From positions 62,001-126,000 of the forward strand of contig NZ_LMVL02000006.1 of NCBI RefSeq assembly GCF_001541345.2: 64,000 nucleotides of DNA. The letters are read 5' to 3'. The translations under genes and the position numbers were made by a program. Origin of the DNA: Gillisella vitis (lineage in GTDB: Bacteria; Pseudomonadota; Alphaproteobacteria; Rhizobiales; Rhizobiaceae). Of the stretch, positions 17,476 to 28,100 are shown one piece after another (the stretch's first letter is position 1; every line of letters starts with the position of its first letter). The notes under the pieces are model-generated. The model made no database searches. It was not told the DNA's origin and saw only the letters and a program-made list of their open reading frames with translations.

Positions 17476-20400
17476 TCAGAGATTGCGCAGGATGGCTTCG
17501 AGGTCATCCTGATCAAGTGTCATGTGCTTGAAGTCCGCAGGTGTATAGCCGGCTTCGGTTGAAGTCAGGCAGAAATCGACTAGGCTTTCGAGATGGTTTT
17601 GCAGCCCCGCTGCGAGTGTTTCGATTGTCTGCCGATCGTGAACCTGCCGGGAATAGGCAAGGCGAATGCGCAAATGCCCGCCGCTGATGATTGCATTGAT
17701 GTCAAGCAGCACCCCGCGCGGATTGCCAGCACCTCGCGGATCACCCGCCGGTTCAGTTGCGCGTGACAGCAACGCATCGCCGGAAAACAGCGTGTCCGTC
17801 TGACCAAGATAGTTGAAGCGGATCTCGGCGATATCCTCCAGCCGTGGCAATGCCACGCCCTTCAGATATTTCAGGACGCCATAGCCGATGCCATCGTTCG
17901 CAACACGGCGGAGGCTTTCCTTGACCGAGAGCAAAGTGGTTCGGGTGTCGCGCCCGGTGACATCGAAGAGAACGGAATAAAGGCCTGTGAACCAGCCGAC
18001 GGTGCGGCTCAGATCGACGCCTTCGAACAGGTCTGCCCGGCCATGACTTTCAAGGATCAGCCGGAGCCTGTCGTGTCCGGTCCAATCGCGGATTGCATTA
18101 TAAAGTGCCGCAAGCATGACTTCTTCGGCATCGATTGGATAGCAGGACGGCACGTCCCGGAGAAGGCGTCCGGTGAGGTCAGGATCGATTGTCAGATCAA
18201 TGATCTCAGTGTCGCCAGCGCAATTGCTGCCCGAACGGTCCGTGGGGATCGCTGCGGTCTTGGCCTCGGTCATCGTGCGCCAATGGTCCTTTTCACCATC
18301 GAACACCGCGCTGTCTTTCAGCCTGCGCACCCAGCTATCAATGCCTGTTGTTCTGGGCGGCAAGTTCATCTCAAGGCCGGCTTCGCCAGCTGCGAGGCAT
18401 GTTTGAAGGTCATCAAGCAGGATGCGCCATGAGACGCCGTCGATCACGAGATGATGCGCTGCGATCAGCAGCCGTTGCTCACACCCGTCGATGGTCACAA
18501 GCGTGGCACCCCAGAGCGGGCCTTCGGCGAGATTGAAGCGGCGTTGCAGCGCATTCGCTTCGCGAGAAAGCACGGCATCGGCTTCGGTTGCCGTACAACG
18601 GGTGGAACGCAGCGGCGGCGCTCCTTCGGCTTCCGTCACGACCTGACGCCACTGTCCGTTTTGCTGGAAGAAACGACCGCGCAGCGCATCATGGGTCTGG
18701 TGGAGAAGGTCCATGGCGTTTTGAAGCGTCTTCTCATTGATCACTCTGCCGGGTTTCAGCACCAATGCCTGATTCCAATGGGCCATATCAGGGTAATTCT
18801 GCTCAAAAAACCAGTGCTGTGCCGGGCCAAGCGGAATGTCTCCGCGCATCGGTCTCGCCTCGGGCAATTCTGTCGCCAGATCGGAGACGGATGCGGCAAG
18901 GGCTGCAAGCGTTGAATATTGGAAAATATCGCGTGGCTTGATGGCAATGCCAACGCGGCGGGCGGCAGCCACGACCTGAATAGCGAGGATTGAATCTCCG
19001 CCGAGCGCGAAGAAGTTGTCGTTGCGTCCAATCGCTTCGCGTCCAAGAAGTTTCGCCCAGATCGCGGCGATTTTCTCTTCATAGCCGTGGTGCGGTGTCT
19101 GGTCTTCTGCGACCGTCGTGGATTCATCCGATGGGTCGGGCAGCGCCTTGCGGTCGAGCTTGCCGTTCGGCAGGCGCGGGAGCTTGTCCAGCATCGCAAA
19201 AAACGTCGGCACCAGATGGCGCGGCAGTTCTCGGCTCAGATGGGCAGAGAGCGCCGCCTTACCGACAGGTGCCGCCACCTCAATCCAGGCGGCGAGGCGG
19301 GCATAGCCGGTATTGTCCCGCCAGGCATCGACGGCAGCACCTGTCACGCCCGGATAGCGCATCAGCACGGCCTCGACCTCGCCCGGTTCGATCCGAAAAC
19401 CGCTGATCTTCATCTGGCGGTCGGCGCGGCCGAGATAATCGATATTGCCGTCGGCCAGCCGACGAACGCGGTCGCCGGTCTTGTAGAGCACAGGGGCTTG
19501 GCCAGCCCTGTCAAACGGGTTCGGCAAGAAGCGCTCCGCCGTCAGATCCGGGCGATTGTGATAGCCGCGTGCGATACCCTCGCCCGCCAGATAAAGCTCG
19601 CCCGGCATACCGATTGGCACTTCATTGAGCGCTGCGTCAAGAACATGGGCGGTGGTGTTGGTGATGGGCTTGCCGATATGGATGGGCAGCCCCGCGTCAT
19701 CGATCCGGCATCCCGTGGAATAGGTTGTGTCCTCGGAGGGACCATAGAGATTGTAAAGCGCCTCGACCTGTCCAGTGTCCAGAATCGCGCGTGCTAGGCT
19801 CGGTGGCAGCGGTTCGCCCGCAAGGCAGACCGTCTTTGCCTTAGCGGGCAACGGGCCAAACCGCATGAGTTCGGTCATCGGGGTCGGCACGGTGTTGATG
19901 AACGTGACCTCGTTTGCGAATTCTGCGTCCGGCAGTTCGAAAAGATCGTCAACGATGAAGATTCGCCCACCGGCGGCGAGCGTCACAAAAATTTCGAAGA
20001 TGGAGAGGTCGAAGCAGACCGATGTTGACGCCAGCATTCCGACAAAGCTTTCCGCCGGGAACGTGTCGAGCGCCCAGTGTGTGAAGGCAACTGCATTGCG
20101 ATGTTCGATTGCAACCCCCTTTGGCAGCCCTGTTGAGCCGGAGGTGTAGATGAGATAGGCGAGGTCGCTGCCTTCGGTCGTATGGGGGAGAGGGGCCCCG
20201 GAGACGGCCTGCGTTCCGTTCCAGATGGTGGTCGGATCGAGCGTTCGGATGTCGGCGAAGTCATCGCGCTCCTCCTGCGTCAAAAGCAGGGAGAGGCTTG
20301 CGTCCTTTGCGACAAAGGCGATCCGTTCCGCCGGATATTTGGGATCGAGCGGCACATAGGCAGCGCCCGTCTTCAAGACGGCAAGAATCGAAGCAATGAG

Positions 20401-23400
20401 GTCGATGGTACGTTCAAGGCAAATACCGACGGCACTGCCGCGTCCGATGCCAAGGGAGGCGAGATGCCGGGCGAGCGCCTCCGCTTGCCGATCAAGCTCT
20501 GCATAGGTGGCGCTCCTGTTCCGATCAGTCACGGCAATGGCATCTGGTGTGCGCTCGGTTGAACGCGCAAAGAAACCATGCAGGCTTGCTGGCACCGCAT
20601 CATAGGTCTTTGCCGTCGCGTTCCAAGCGGCGATCTGCTGGCGCTGGCGCTCGGGCAGTCCGTCTATTTCGACCTGTGCTCGCTCAGGGGCCGATAGAAG
20701 AGCCTCGACCAAGGCCGTGAAAGCCTCTGCCATGTGGTGGATCGTCTCTTGGCGGAAGAGATCGCTGCGATAGATCAAGGTGCCGGAAAACTGATCGCCG
20801 CGATGGCGCAGATCCAGCGTCAGATCGACCTTCGACGTTTCCTGTGCGAGCACCACCGGGGTAACCGTCAGGCCATCGGGGCATGGGCTATGCGGCTCGT
20901 CGGCTTGCCAGGTGACCATCACTTGGAACACGGGATTGTGGCTCCAGCTTCGCTCGACTGAGAGGGCATCGACCACGCATTCAAACGGCGCGTCCTGATG
21001 GCGGAAGGCATCCAGAACGAGCAAACGTGTGGCCGCGACTTGCTGTTCGAAGCTTGTTGCAGCATCATGCGTCAGTTTCAGCGCCAGCGTGTTGACGAAC
21101 AGCCCGATGACATCCTCCAGCGCGCGGTTTGGCCGCTCGGATACCGGGGTTCCGATGACGACATCGGACGCGCCGGAATAACGCGATAGCAGGGTCGAAA
21201 AGGCCGAGAGAAGCACCATGAAAGGTGTGGCGTCCCGTTCATGGGCAAAATTGACCAGACGGGCCGTTAGCGCATGATCGAGATGGAATGGAATGCTCCC
21301 GCCCTTGAACTCTTGGCGCGCACCGCGTGGAAAATCCGTCGGCAGTTCCAGAAGCGGGGGGGCATGTTCCAGCAGGCGGCGCCAATAGTCGATCTGCTCG
21401 CCCAGCGGCTGCTTTCGCTGCCAAGCGGCAAAATCACCATAGGTCAGGGTAAGCGGTGGAAGGTCTGCCACTTTGCCCTGTCGGCCAGCATCATAGAACC
21501 GCGTCAGATCCCGCAGCATCAGCTGAAGCGATTGCGCATCCGAGACAATGTGGTGGAGTGCTACGAAAACAACATGCTCGTCAGTGGAGAGACGGAAAAT
21601 CCGGGCGCGGAAGAGCGGACCCGTCGCCATGTCGAACGGCTGCCTGCATGCAGCGGCAAGCGCCTCTGGCAGGGTGGCCTCATTCACATCTACGATTGCG
21701 ATGTCTGGAATGTCGGTCGCACCGATCTCGACAGCAGGTTGGCCATCGCGATTGACGATCCGCGTGCGCAATGCCGGATGGCGTGCGGTAAGGGCTGTGA
21801 ACGCGTGTTGCAGCACTTCCAGATCAAGCGCGCCATGAAAGCGGATTGCGGCGGGAACCGTGTAGGCGGCACTGTCTGGCTCCAGCTCGGCCAATGTCCA
21901 AAGCCGTTGCTGGGCAAAGGACAGAGGTATCGGCGCACCATCCGGGAGGGCATCGATGGCGCTTAAAGGTGCCGCCATCGGTGTCTCGTCACGCGCAAGG
22001 GCGGCGGCGAAATCCCTGAGGCGGGGAAACTCAAACAGTTTTCGCAACACGGCATTTGTCGGAAGCGATGACGACAGCCGGGCAATCATGCGCATGGCCA
22101 GCAGCGAGTGACCGCCAAGCCGGAAGAAATTGTCATCCCGGCTGATCGAATCGATGGCCAGCACATCGGCCCATGCATCAGCGACACGCTGTTCCGTTTC
22201 GGTCTCTGGCGGGCTGGACCCGGTGGCGACTGTTGCGGCCAGCGATGGCAGTGCTGCGCGATCAATCTTGCCGTTCGGCTGCTGTGGCAGGCGCGGCAAG
22301 AAGCACCAGAGCGTCGGCACCATATGCACAGGGAGGATATCGGACAGCGCCCGGCGCAGCTCGGTTTCGTCAAGTCTTACGCCGTCTTGGGGTTCGATGA
22401 AGGCGGCAAGCTGCCGATCAGTGCCTTGCGTGACAGCCACAACCGCCTTTTCGACGCCGGTAATCTGTTCGAGATTGTGCTCGATCTCGCCTGTTTCAAT
22501 GCGCAAGCCGCGCACTTTGACCTGATGGTCAAGCCGCCCGCAAAATTCCAGATTGCCATCGGCCCGGCGGCGGATGCGATCCCCGGTCCGGTAAAGACGG
22601 GAGCCGGGTTCACTCGAGAACGGGTTGGCAATGAACCGCTCAGCGGTTTGCTCAGGTCGGCCAAAATAGCCGCGTGCAAGGCCCGTACCGCCGAGATAAA
22701 GCTCGCCGGAAAGACCCGGCGGGCGAAGGCGGCCAGTGCGGTCGAGAATATAGGCTTGCGTGTTTGGCAATGGCTTGCCGATGGGTACGACGCCGCCCTG
22801 ATAATGATCGCCCTGTAACGGGACTTCCGTTGAAAAGCAGGTATCCTCGGAAGGGCCGTAGAGATTGAGGATACGCAGGTTCGGATAATCGCGTTTCAGG
22901 ATGGCGACAAGCGCTGCTGGCAATGGCTCGCCGCAGAAGGTTGCAGTCTGCACGCTGTTTGGCAATCTGTGTTCTTGCAACAGTTCTTGCAGGAGGCTGG
23001 GGACCGTATTGATGAAAGTCACATCAACCTTGGCGGCAAGCTGCGGCAGTGCCAGAAAATGATCTGCGACAACGAGCGTGCCGCCGAGGACGAGGGGCGC
23101 ATAAAGCTCAAAAATCGACAGGTCGAAGCTGATCGAGGTTGGCACCAGCATGCGCGCCACCTCTTCGCGGGTGAACCGCTCCCGCGCCCAATACATGAAG
23201 GTGACGACAGAGCGATGTTCTATCGCGACACCCTTGGGTCTGCCCGTCGAGCCGGATGTGTAGATGATGTAGGCGAGATGGTTCGGTGAAACTGTGGGCG
23301 GCACCTCCAGTCGGATGTCCGGCAATGTCGTGACGTCAACGAGGGTTTGCGCCTGCGTGACAAAGGATGGGCGGTGATCAGTGAGCAGGATGGTAATCCC

Positions 23401-25197
23401 GCTATCCTCGGCAATGAAGGCGAGGCGGCTTGGTGGATAATCGGCATCGAGCGGCACATAGGCCGCACCTGCACGCATGATGCCAAGGATACCTGCGATC
23501 ATCCGGGGTGAGCGGCGCATGCAAATGCCCACCCGGTCGCCGGGTTTCACACCAGCGGCCACCAGACTTGCGGCAATGCGCGAAGACTGCGCTTCGAGGT
23601 CGCGGTAGGACCAGGTGAGGTCGCCATCGGTCACCGCGTCCGCATCCGGCGTTTGCTCGACCTGTTTCAGGAAGAGATCATGCAGGCATTCGTCCACCGG
23701 ATAATCCCGCACTGGACCGGAACCGGAAGCGATGATGGCCGCTTCTTCCTCAGGTTTCAGCAGAGAAAGTGTGGAGAGCCGCCGCGAGGGGTCGCGCACC
23801 ACAAGCTCCAGCAGGCGCTCAAAACGGGCAAGCATAGAGGCGATGGTGCTCTCATTGAAAATCTGGCTCGAATATTCGATCTTGCCCTTGATGTCCGGCT
23901 GGTCGTCTTCGAGGTTGAAGCGCAAGTCATATTTTGTTGCCACTTCGCGTAGCGGATAGGGTTCAATCGTCAGTCCATGCAGGCCCGGCGGCGGGGCAAT
24001 GCTGTGCTGAATGTCGAATTTCACGTTGAAGAGCGGGTTCAGGTCCGAGAGCGAGCGCTCTGGATTGATCGCTTCGACAAGGCGCTCGAACGGAATATCT
24101 TGATGGGCAAGGCCACGGCGCACAGCATCGGCTACCTTCTGGAGCAGGCCCGTGAAGGCCGGATCGCCGGACAGGTCGTTGCGGAAGACGAGCGTATTGA
24201 CCAGCGGCCCCATCATGGTTTGTGTCTCGGGCCGGTCTCGGTTGGCAACCTCGCTGCCAAGGATGATATCGTCGCTGTCGGTATAGAGATGCAAGAGCAC
24301 GTTGAAGGCGGCAAGCAGCAATGTGAACAGGCTGACATTCTGCTCGGCAGCAAGTGCGCGCAGCCTGAGCGACAATGCCCGGTCGATCAGAACGGGAAGA
24401 TGCGCGCCGCTAAAGCTCGCGCTCAAGCTGTGTGGCCGATCCAATGGCAATTCCAGTACGGGCAGCTCGCCCGCAAGGCTTTCTGTCCAGTAGGCGAGCT
24501 GGTTGGCAAGGGCGGGTCCGTCCAGTAAATCGCGCTGCCAGAGCGTCCAATCGGCAAACTGCACCGGAAGGGGCGCGAGTGTTGCTGCTGTTCCTGTGGC
24601 TTCGGCATGGTAGAGCGTTGAGAGATCACGGGCAAAGACACCCATCGACCAGCGGTCGCTGATGATATGATGCATGCCGAGCGCCAGCACATGCTCGTCA
24701 TCGTTTATTGCAACCAGCGTCGCGCGGATCGGCGGGCGGGTGAGATCATAGGGCGTCTCGACAAATGCTTTGAGCTGAAGACGGGCTTCCTTTTCCGGCT
24801 CTGGATGCTGTCGGCAATCGTGATAGCCAATATCAGCCGCGCCGGATGCCTCGACGATTTGCTGCGGCTGGCCATCCTCGCCCATCGTAAATCGCGTTCG
24901 CAGGGGTTCGTGCCGAGCAATCAGGGCGGCATAGGCGCGAGACAGGGCTGCGCGATCGAGCGGGCCTTTCAGCCGAAGTGCGAGGTTCATGTTATAGGCA
25001 ACGGTGCCGGGTTCCAGCTGCTGCATGAACCAGAGGCGTTTTTGCGCCGATGACAGCGGAACCGCAGCCTCACGATCCGCCCGAGGCTGGATGCCGGAGG
25101 GGGCGGGAACCGTGATGCCCTGTGCTTTCAGCTTCTGTTCCAGCAGCGCCCGCCGCTCTGGCGAAAGCCCGGCGATCTTTGCGAAAAGTTCGTTCAT
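17476..25197 (-). CDS. Two-module NRPS, C-A-T-C-A-T-E
   Basis: The 2573-residue protein holds two extension modules. C1 (motif HHIISDRWS, ~176), A1 (YIIYTSGSTGRPKG, ~646), T1 (GGHSLLAM, ~1031), C2 (HHIVSDAQS, ~1215), A2 (YLIYTSGSTGLPKG, ~1684), T2 (GGDSILAIQ, ~2070) and an epimerisation domain (HHLVIDGVSWRIL, ~2251; RFNYLGQTD, ~2463). The carrier before the epimerase has the GGDS form usual there. My reading of the ten specificity positions is DLFNTCLCFK for A1 (no confident match) and DLFNCALTYK for A2, one change from the alanine code DLFNNALTYK. A2 plus the epimerase would thus give a D-residue, tentatively D-Ala. The start overlaps the PKS stop as ATGA. There is no release domain. Confidence 0.93.
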   Translation of the reverse strand: MNELFAKIAGLSPERRALLEQKLKAQGITVPAPSGIQPRADREAAVPLSSAQKRLWFMQQLEPGTVAYNMNLALRLKGPLDRAALSRAYAALIARHEPLRTRFTMGEDGQPQQIVEASGAADIGYHDCRQHPEPEKEARLQLKAFVETPYDLTRPPIRATLVAINDDEHVLALGMHHIISDRWSMGVFARDLSTLYHAEATGTAATLAPLPVQFADWTLWQRDLLDGPALANQLAYWTESLAGELPVLELPLDRPHSLSASFSGAHLPVLIDRALSLRLRALAAEQNVSLFTLLLAAFNVLLHLYTDSDDIILGSEVANRDRPETQTMMGPLVNTLVFRNDLSGDPAFTGLLQKVADAVRRGLAHQDIPFERLVEAINPERSLSDLNPLFNVKFDIQHSIAPPPGLHGLTIEPYPLREVATKYDLRFNLEDDQPDIKGKIEYSSQIFNESTIASMLARFERLLELVVRDPSRRLSTLSLLKPEEEAAIIASGSGPVRDYPVDECLHDLFLKQVEQTPDADAVTDGDLTWSYRDLEAQSSRIAASLVAAGVKPGDRVGICMRRSPRMIAGILGIMRAGAAYVPLDADYPPSRLAFIAEDSGITILLTDHRPSFVTQAQTLVDVTTLPDIRLEVPPTVSPNHLAYIIYTSGSTGRPKGVAIEHRSVVTFMYWARERFTREEVARMLVPTSISFDLSIFELYAPLVLGGTLVVADHFLALPQLAAKVDVTFINTVPSLLQELLQEHRLPNSVQTATFCGEPLPAALVAILKRDYPNLRILNLYGPSEDTCFSTEVPLQGDHYQGGVVPIGKPLPNTQAYILDRTGRLRPPGLSGELYLGGTGLARGYFGRPEQTAERFIANPFSSEPGSRLYRTGDRIRRRADGNLEFCGRLDHQVKVRGLRIETGEIEHNLEQITGVEKAVVAVTQGTDRQLAAFIEPQDGVRLDETELRRALSDILPVHMVPTLWCFLPRLPQQPNGKIDRAALPSLAATVATGSSPPETETEQRVADAWADVLAIDSISRDDNFFRLGGHSLLAMRMIARLSSSLPTNAVLRKLFEFPRLRDFAAALARDETPMAAPLSAIDALPDGAPIPLSFAQQRLWTLAELEPDSAAYTVPAAIRFHGALDLEVLQHAFTALTARHPALRTRIVNRDGQPAVEIGATDIPDIAIVDVNEATLPEALAAACRQPFDMATGPLFRARIFRLSTDEHVVFVALHHIVSDAQSLQLMLRDLTRFYDAGRQGKVADLPPLTLTYGDFAAWQRKQPLGEQIDYWRRLLEHAPPLLELPTDFPRGARQEFKGGSIPFHLDHALTARLVNFAHERDATPFMVLLSAFSTLLSRYSGASDVVIGTPVSERPNRALEDVIGLFVNTLALKLTHDAATSFEQQVAATRLLVLDAFRHQDAPFECVVDALSVERSWSHNPVFQVMVTWQADEPHSPCPDGLTVTPVVLAQETSKVDLTLDLRHRGDQFSGTLIYRSDLFRQETIHHMAEAFTALVEALLSAPERAQVEIDGLPERQRQQIAAWNATAKTYDAVPASLHGFFARSTERTPDAIAVTDRNRSATYAELDRQAEALARHLASLGIGRGSAVGICLERTIDLIASILAVLKTGAAYVPLDPKYPAERIAFVAKDASLSLLLTQEERDDFADIRTLDPTTIWNGTQAVSGAPLPHTTEGSDLAYLIYTSGSTGLPKGVAIEHRNAVAFTHWALDTFPAESFVGMLASTSVCFDLSIFEIFVTLAAGGRIFIVDDLFELPDAEFANEVTFINTVPTPMTELMRFGPLPAKAKTVCLAGEPLPPSLARAILDTGQVEALYNLYGPSEDTTYSTGCRIDDAGLPIHIGKPITNTTAHVLDAALNEVPIGMPGELYLAGEGIARGYHNRPDLTAERFLPNPFDRAGQAPVLYKTGDRVRRLADGNIDYLGRADRQMKISGFRIEPGEVEAVLMRYPGVTGAAVDAWRDNTGYARLAAWIEVAAPVGKAALSAHLSRELPRHLVPTFFAMLDKLPRLPNGKLDRKALPDPSDESTTVAEDQTPHHGYEEKIAAIWAKLLGREAIGRNDNFFALGGDSILAIQVVAAARRVGIAIKPRDIFQYSTLAALAASVSDLATELPEARPMRGDIPLGPAQHWFFEQNYPDMAHWNQALVLKPGRVINEKTLQNAMDLLHQTHDALRGRFFQQNGQWRQVVTEAEGAPPLRSTRCTATEADAVLSREANALQRRFNLAEGPLWGATLVTIDGCEQRLLIAAHHLVIDGVSWRILLDDLQTCLAAGEAGLEMNLPPRTTGIDSWVRRLKDSAVFDGEKDHWRTMTEAKTAAIPTDRSGSNCAGDTEIIDLTIDPDLTGRLLRDVPSCYPIDAEEVMLAALYNAIRDWTGHDRLRLILESHGRADLFEGVDLSRTVGWFTGLYSVLFDVTGRDTRTTLLSVKESLRRVANDGIGYGVLKYLKGVALPRLEDIAEIRFNYLGQTDTLFSGDALLSRATEPAGDPRGAGNPRGVLLDINAIISGGHLRIRLAYSRQVHDRQTIETLAAGLQNHLESLVDFCLTSTEAGYTPADFKHMTLDQDDLEAILRNL

Positions 25198-28100
25198 TGT
25201 GCATTTCCTCCGGCGAGAAGCCTGCTCACATCGGCGTCGGACAGGGTGTCAACCTCGTTGAGAAGATCGGCGAGGGCAGAAAGGTCGGTCTTCTGCGTCA
25301 TGCGCTCCAAAATCGATTGGGCGATGGCCGCAGCTGTCGGATTGTCAAAAAGCAGCTCGCGCATGGCAATATCGACGGGGAAGGCCTCCCGAAGTTTGGC
25401 AACGGCGCGGATGGCGAGCAGGGAATGGCCGCCGAGTTCATAAAAGCCGTCATCGGCCCCGATGGGTGACAGGCCAAGGATCTCTTCGAAAATGCCGATG
25501 ATCCTCGCTTCGGTGTCATTGCCCGGCTTGCGGTAGGCGACACTGAGTGCGGGGCGTCCACGCCCGCCATCATTGGCGGCTGGTTCTTGCGCGTCGATGT
25601 CGGACGCGACCGGGGGAATGGCCCCACCCGAAAGCATGGTCTGTCCGGTTGCGCCGTTTTCAATCAGGCATCGCGTCAGATCCCATGCGGCCTCCGTCGA
25701 TATCGCGAAGGCGTTCGCACGGCCCGTTGCCTGCAAGGTGGTGCCGGGATTTGCCTCGATCAGTGGATAGCCAATCGCGAACCATGGCGTGGTGCCGTTC
25801 TTGTTCTCTTCGGCGACAATCCGGTCGATGGCGTGGTGCGTGGCGGCATAGGCACCAAGGCCAAGCCCGCCAACGAGGGTTGAGAGCGAGGACTGAACGC
25901 AGCAAAAGCCGATTTTCCGCTTCGCCACAGCTTCACTGAGCGCATGAACCGGGCGCAGTTTGCTCGCGATATTATAGGCCCAATGGGCATCCGCCAGCTC
26001 ACCAATCAGCGCGGCGGATTGATGGTTCGACTGCGGCAGGCTCAGAAAGATGCCGTCGATCCGGCCCAGTTCTGCCAAAACATCGTCCAGAGCGCCTTTC
26101 AAGGCGGCGGCATCGCCGCAATCGAGCTGCCGTTTGAGACGAGCCGGGTGTTCGAAAGCCGGTGCCGTAGAGTCTTGAAGCAGAGCGACGGCTGCGCCGA
26201 GCCCAGACAGAGCATCAACCCAGGTCTTGCCAACGCCATCAACGATATCGCCGATCACCACATAGACGCCGTTCCGCTTGAAATCCGGGCCGCCTTGCGG
26301 CACGTCAAACCGTTCCGTTTCCGGCAGCCAGCGATGCGCGCCGCGCAAGGCGAGCACATCGTCTTTCCCCGACAGGGCGTCGCGAATGCGCCTCGCGATA
26401 TCAACAGGCCGTGCAGCGTCGATGTCGATATGACGGCAATGGAGCGATGGATATTCTTGGGCGATCACCTGAAGAGTGCCCGCAGTCAGAGCCTGCGGAA
26501 TGTCGAGGTCTTCCAGACCCGTGACATCGGCTGCCGACCGAGTCAGAAGCGTCAGAGTGACCGCGCGGTCGTTCTTTGCCAGTTCCCGCACCAGCGCCAG
26601 AAGGGCTTGTGCAGCAGTTTCCGGCGCTTCTTGTGCGTTAGGTGTGAGAGGCCAGCCGAAGACGATATGGTCCGGGCTTGCTCCCCGCTCATCAAGGCTA
26701 TCAAAAAGGCTGGCGTAGTCTTCGCTCATCGTGGGGCGGAGGCTGAAGCAGCGGAAGTCTGGTTCACTGAAACCGGTGCCGATCATTGCGCGATAGGGTT
26801 CAGCACCGCTCCGCTCAAGCTCAGAGGCAAGGATGGAGCCAAGCTGACCATCGTCAAAAACAAGCACGCGGCCCTTCAATCGATTAGGGCTGTGGCTCAA
26901 TTGCGCACGCCGCCAATTGGTGCGGTAGAGGCCGGGGCCTTCAACCTTCGCGGCCGTCCTCTTGGGCGTGGCAGGCTCGCTATCCGCATCGACCCAGTAA
27001 CGCTCACTTTGGAACGGATAGGTCGGAAGCCGTACGCGCCGCCGACCAGCCACTTCGGCTGAATCCAGAACGCCGTTCAATTGCCAGAACTGACCGACAG
27101 CAGACAAAACCTGCCCTGATTCATCCTTGCCTTCTGCAAGCGTCGCCACAATCCGGCTTGCATCCACGCCCGCCGCAGCGCTCAACGTGCCGAGTGCGCG
27201 ACCGGGGCCGATTTCTATGAAAACAGGTGCTGCAAGGGATTGCAGCGTGCGTGTTCCGTCCTCGAAGCGGACGGGCTGCAACAGGTGACGCGCCCAATAG
27301 TCCGGGTCGGTGGCATCCTGTGCCGTCATCCATGTTCCCGTGACATTGGAAATCACAGGAATTTGCGGCGCCGACAGGCGAACGCCTGCAACGACATCGC
27401 GGAACTGTGCCGCAGCATTCGTCATCATCGGCGAATGGAAGGCGTGGGAGGTTTTCAGCAGGCGTGCGGCAATGCCCTTGTCTTTCAGGCGCACTTGTAG
27501 GCTTGCGATTGCTTCCACCGGGCCGGAGACAACGCTGACACCGGGTGCATTGGCAGCGGCCAGCGTAATGACCCCGTCAAGCCATGGCGAGATCGGTTCA
27601 TCCGCATGCATCACCGCGAGCATGGCACCGGGTGCTTGCGCCTGCATCAACCGCCCGCGTGCAACAACGAGTTGAAGCGCTGTTTCGTGGTCGAAGACAC
27701 CTCCAAGGCAGGCGGCGACATATTCGCCAATGCTGTGGCCATGCAAGGCCACGGGTTTTACGCCGTTGCTCATCAAGGCTTGCGCAAGCGCATATTCAAC
27801 GGCAAACAGCGCCGGTTGGGCAAATGCCGTGCTGGCAAGGTCATCCGCATTGGAAAACAGGCAGGCTTTGAAGTTGATCCCCATCAGCCGATCCAATTCA
27901 GATGCGCAGGCGTCAAAGGGGGTACGAAAGGCTGGCAGGTCGGCGTAAAGCGCCTTGCCCATCGCCGTATACGGGCTGCCCTGACCGGGAAACAGGAAAA
28001 CAGCTTGCGCTATCTCGCCTGCGGCGGTGCCGATTTGAGAGAGGTTGCGCAGGTTGTTGACAGCCTCTTTGGCATCGCGTGCGATGACGAAGCGGCGCTT

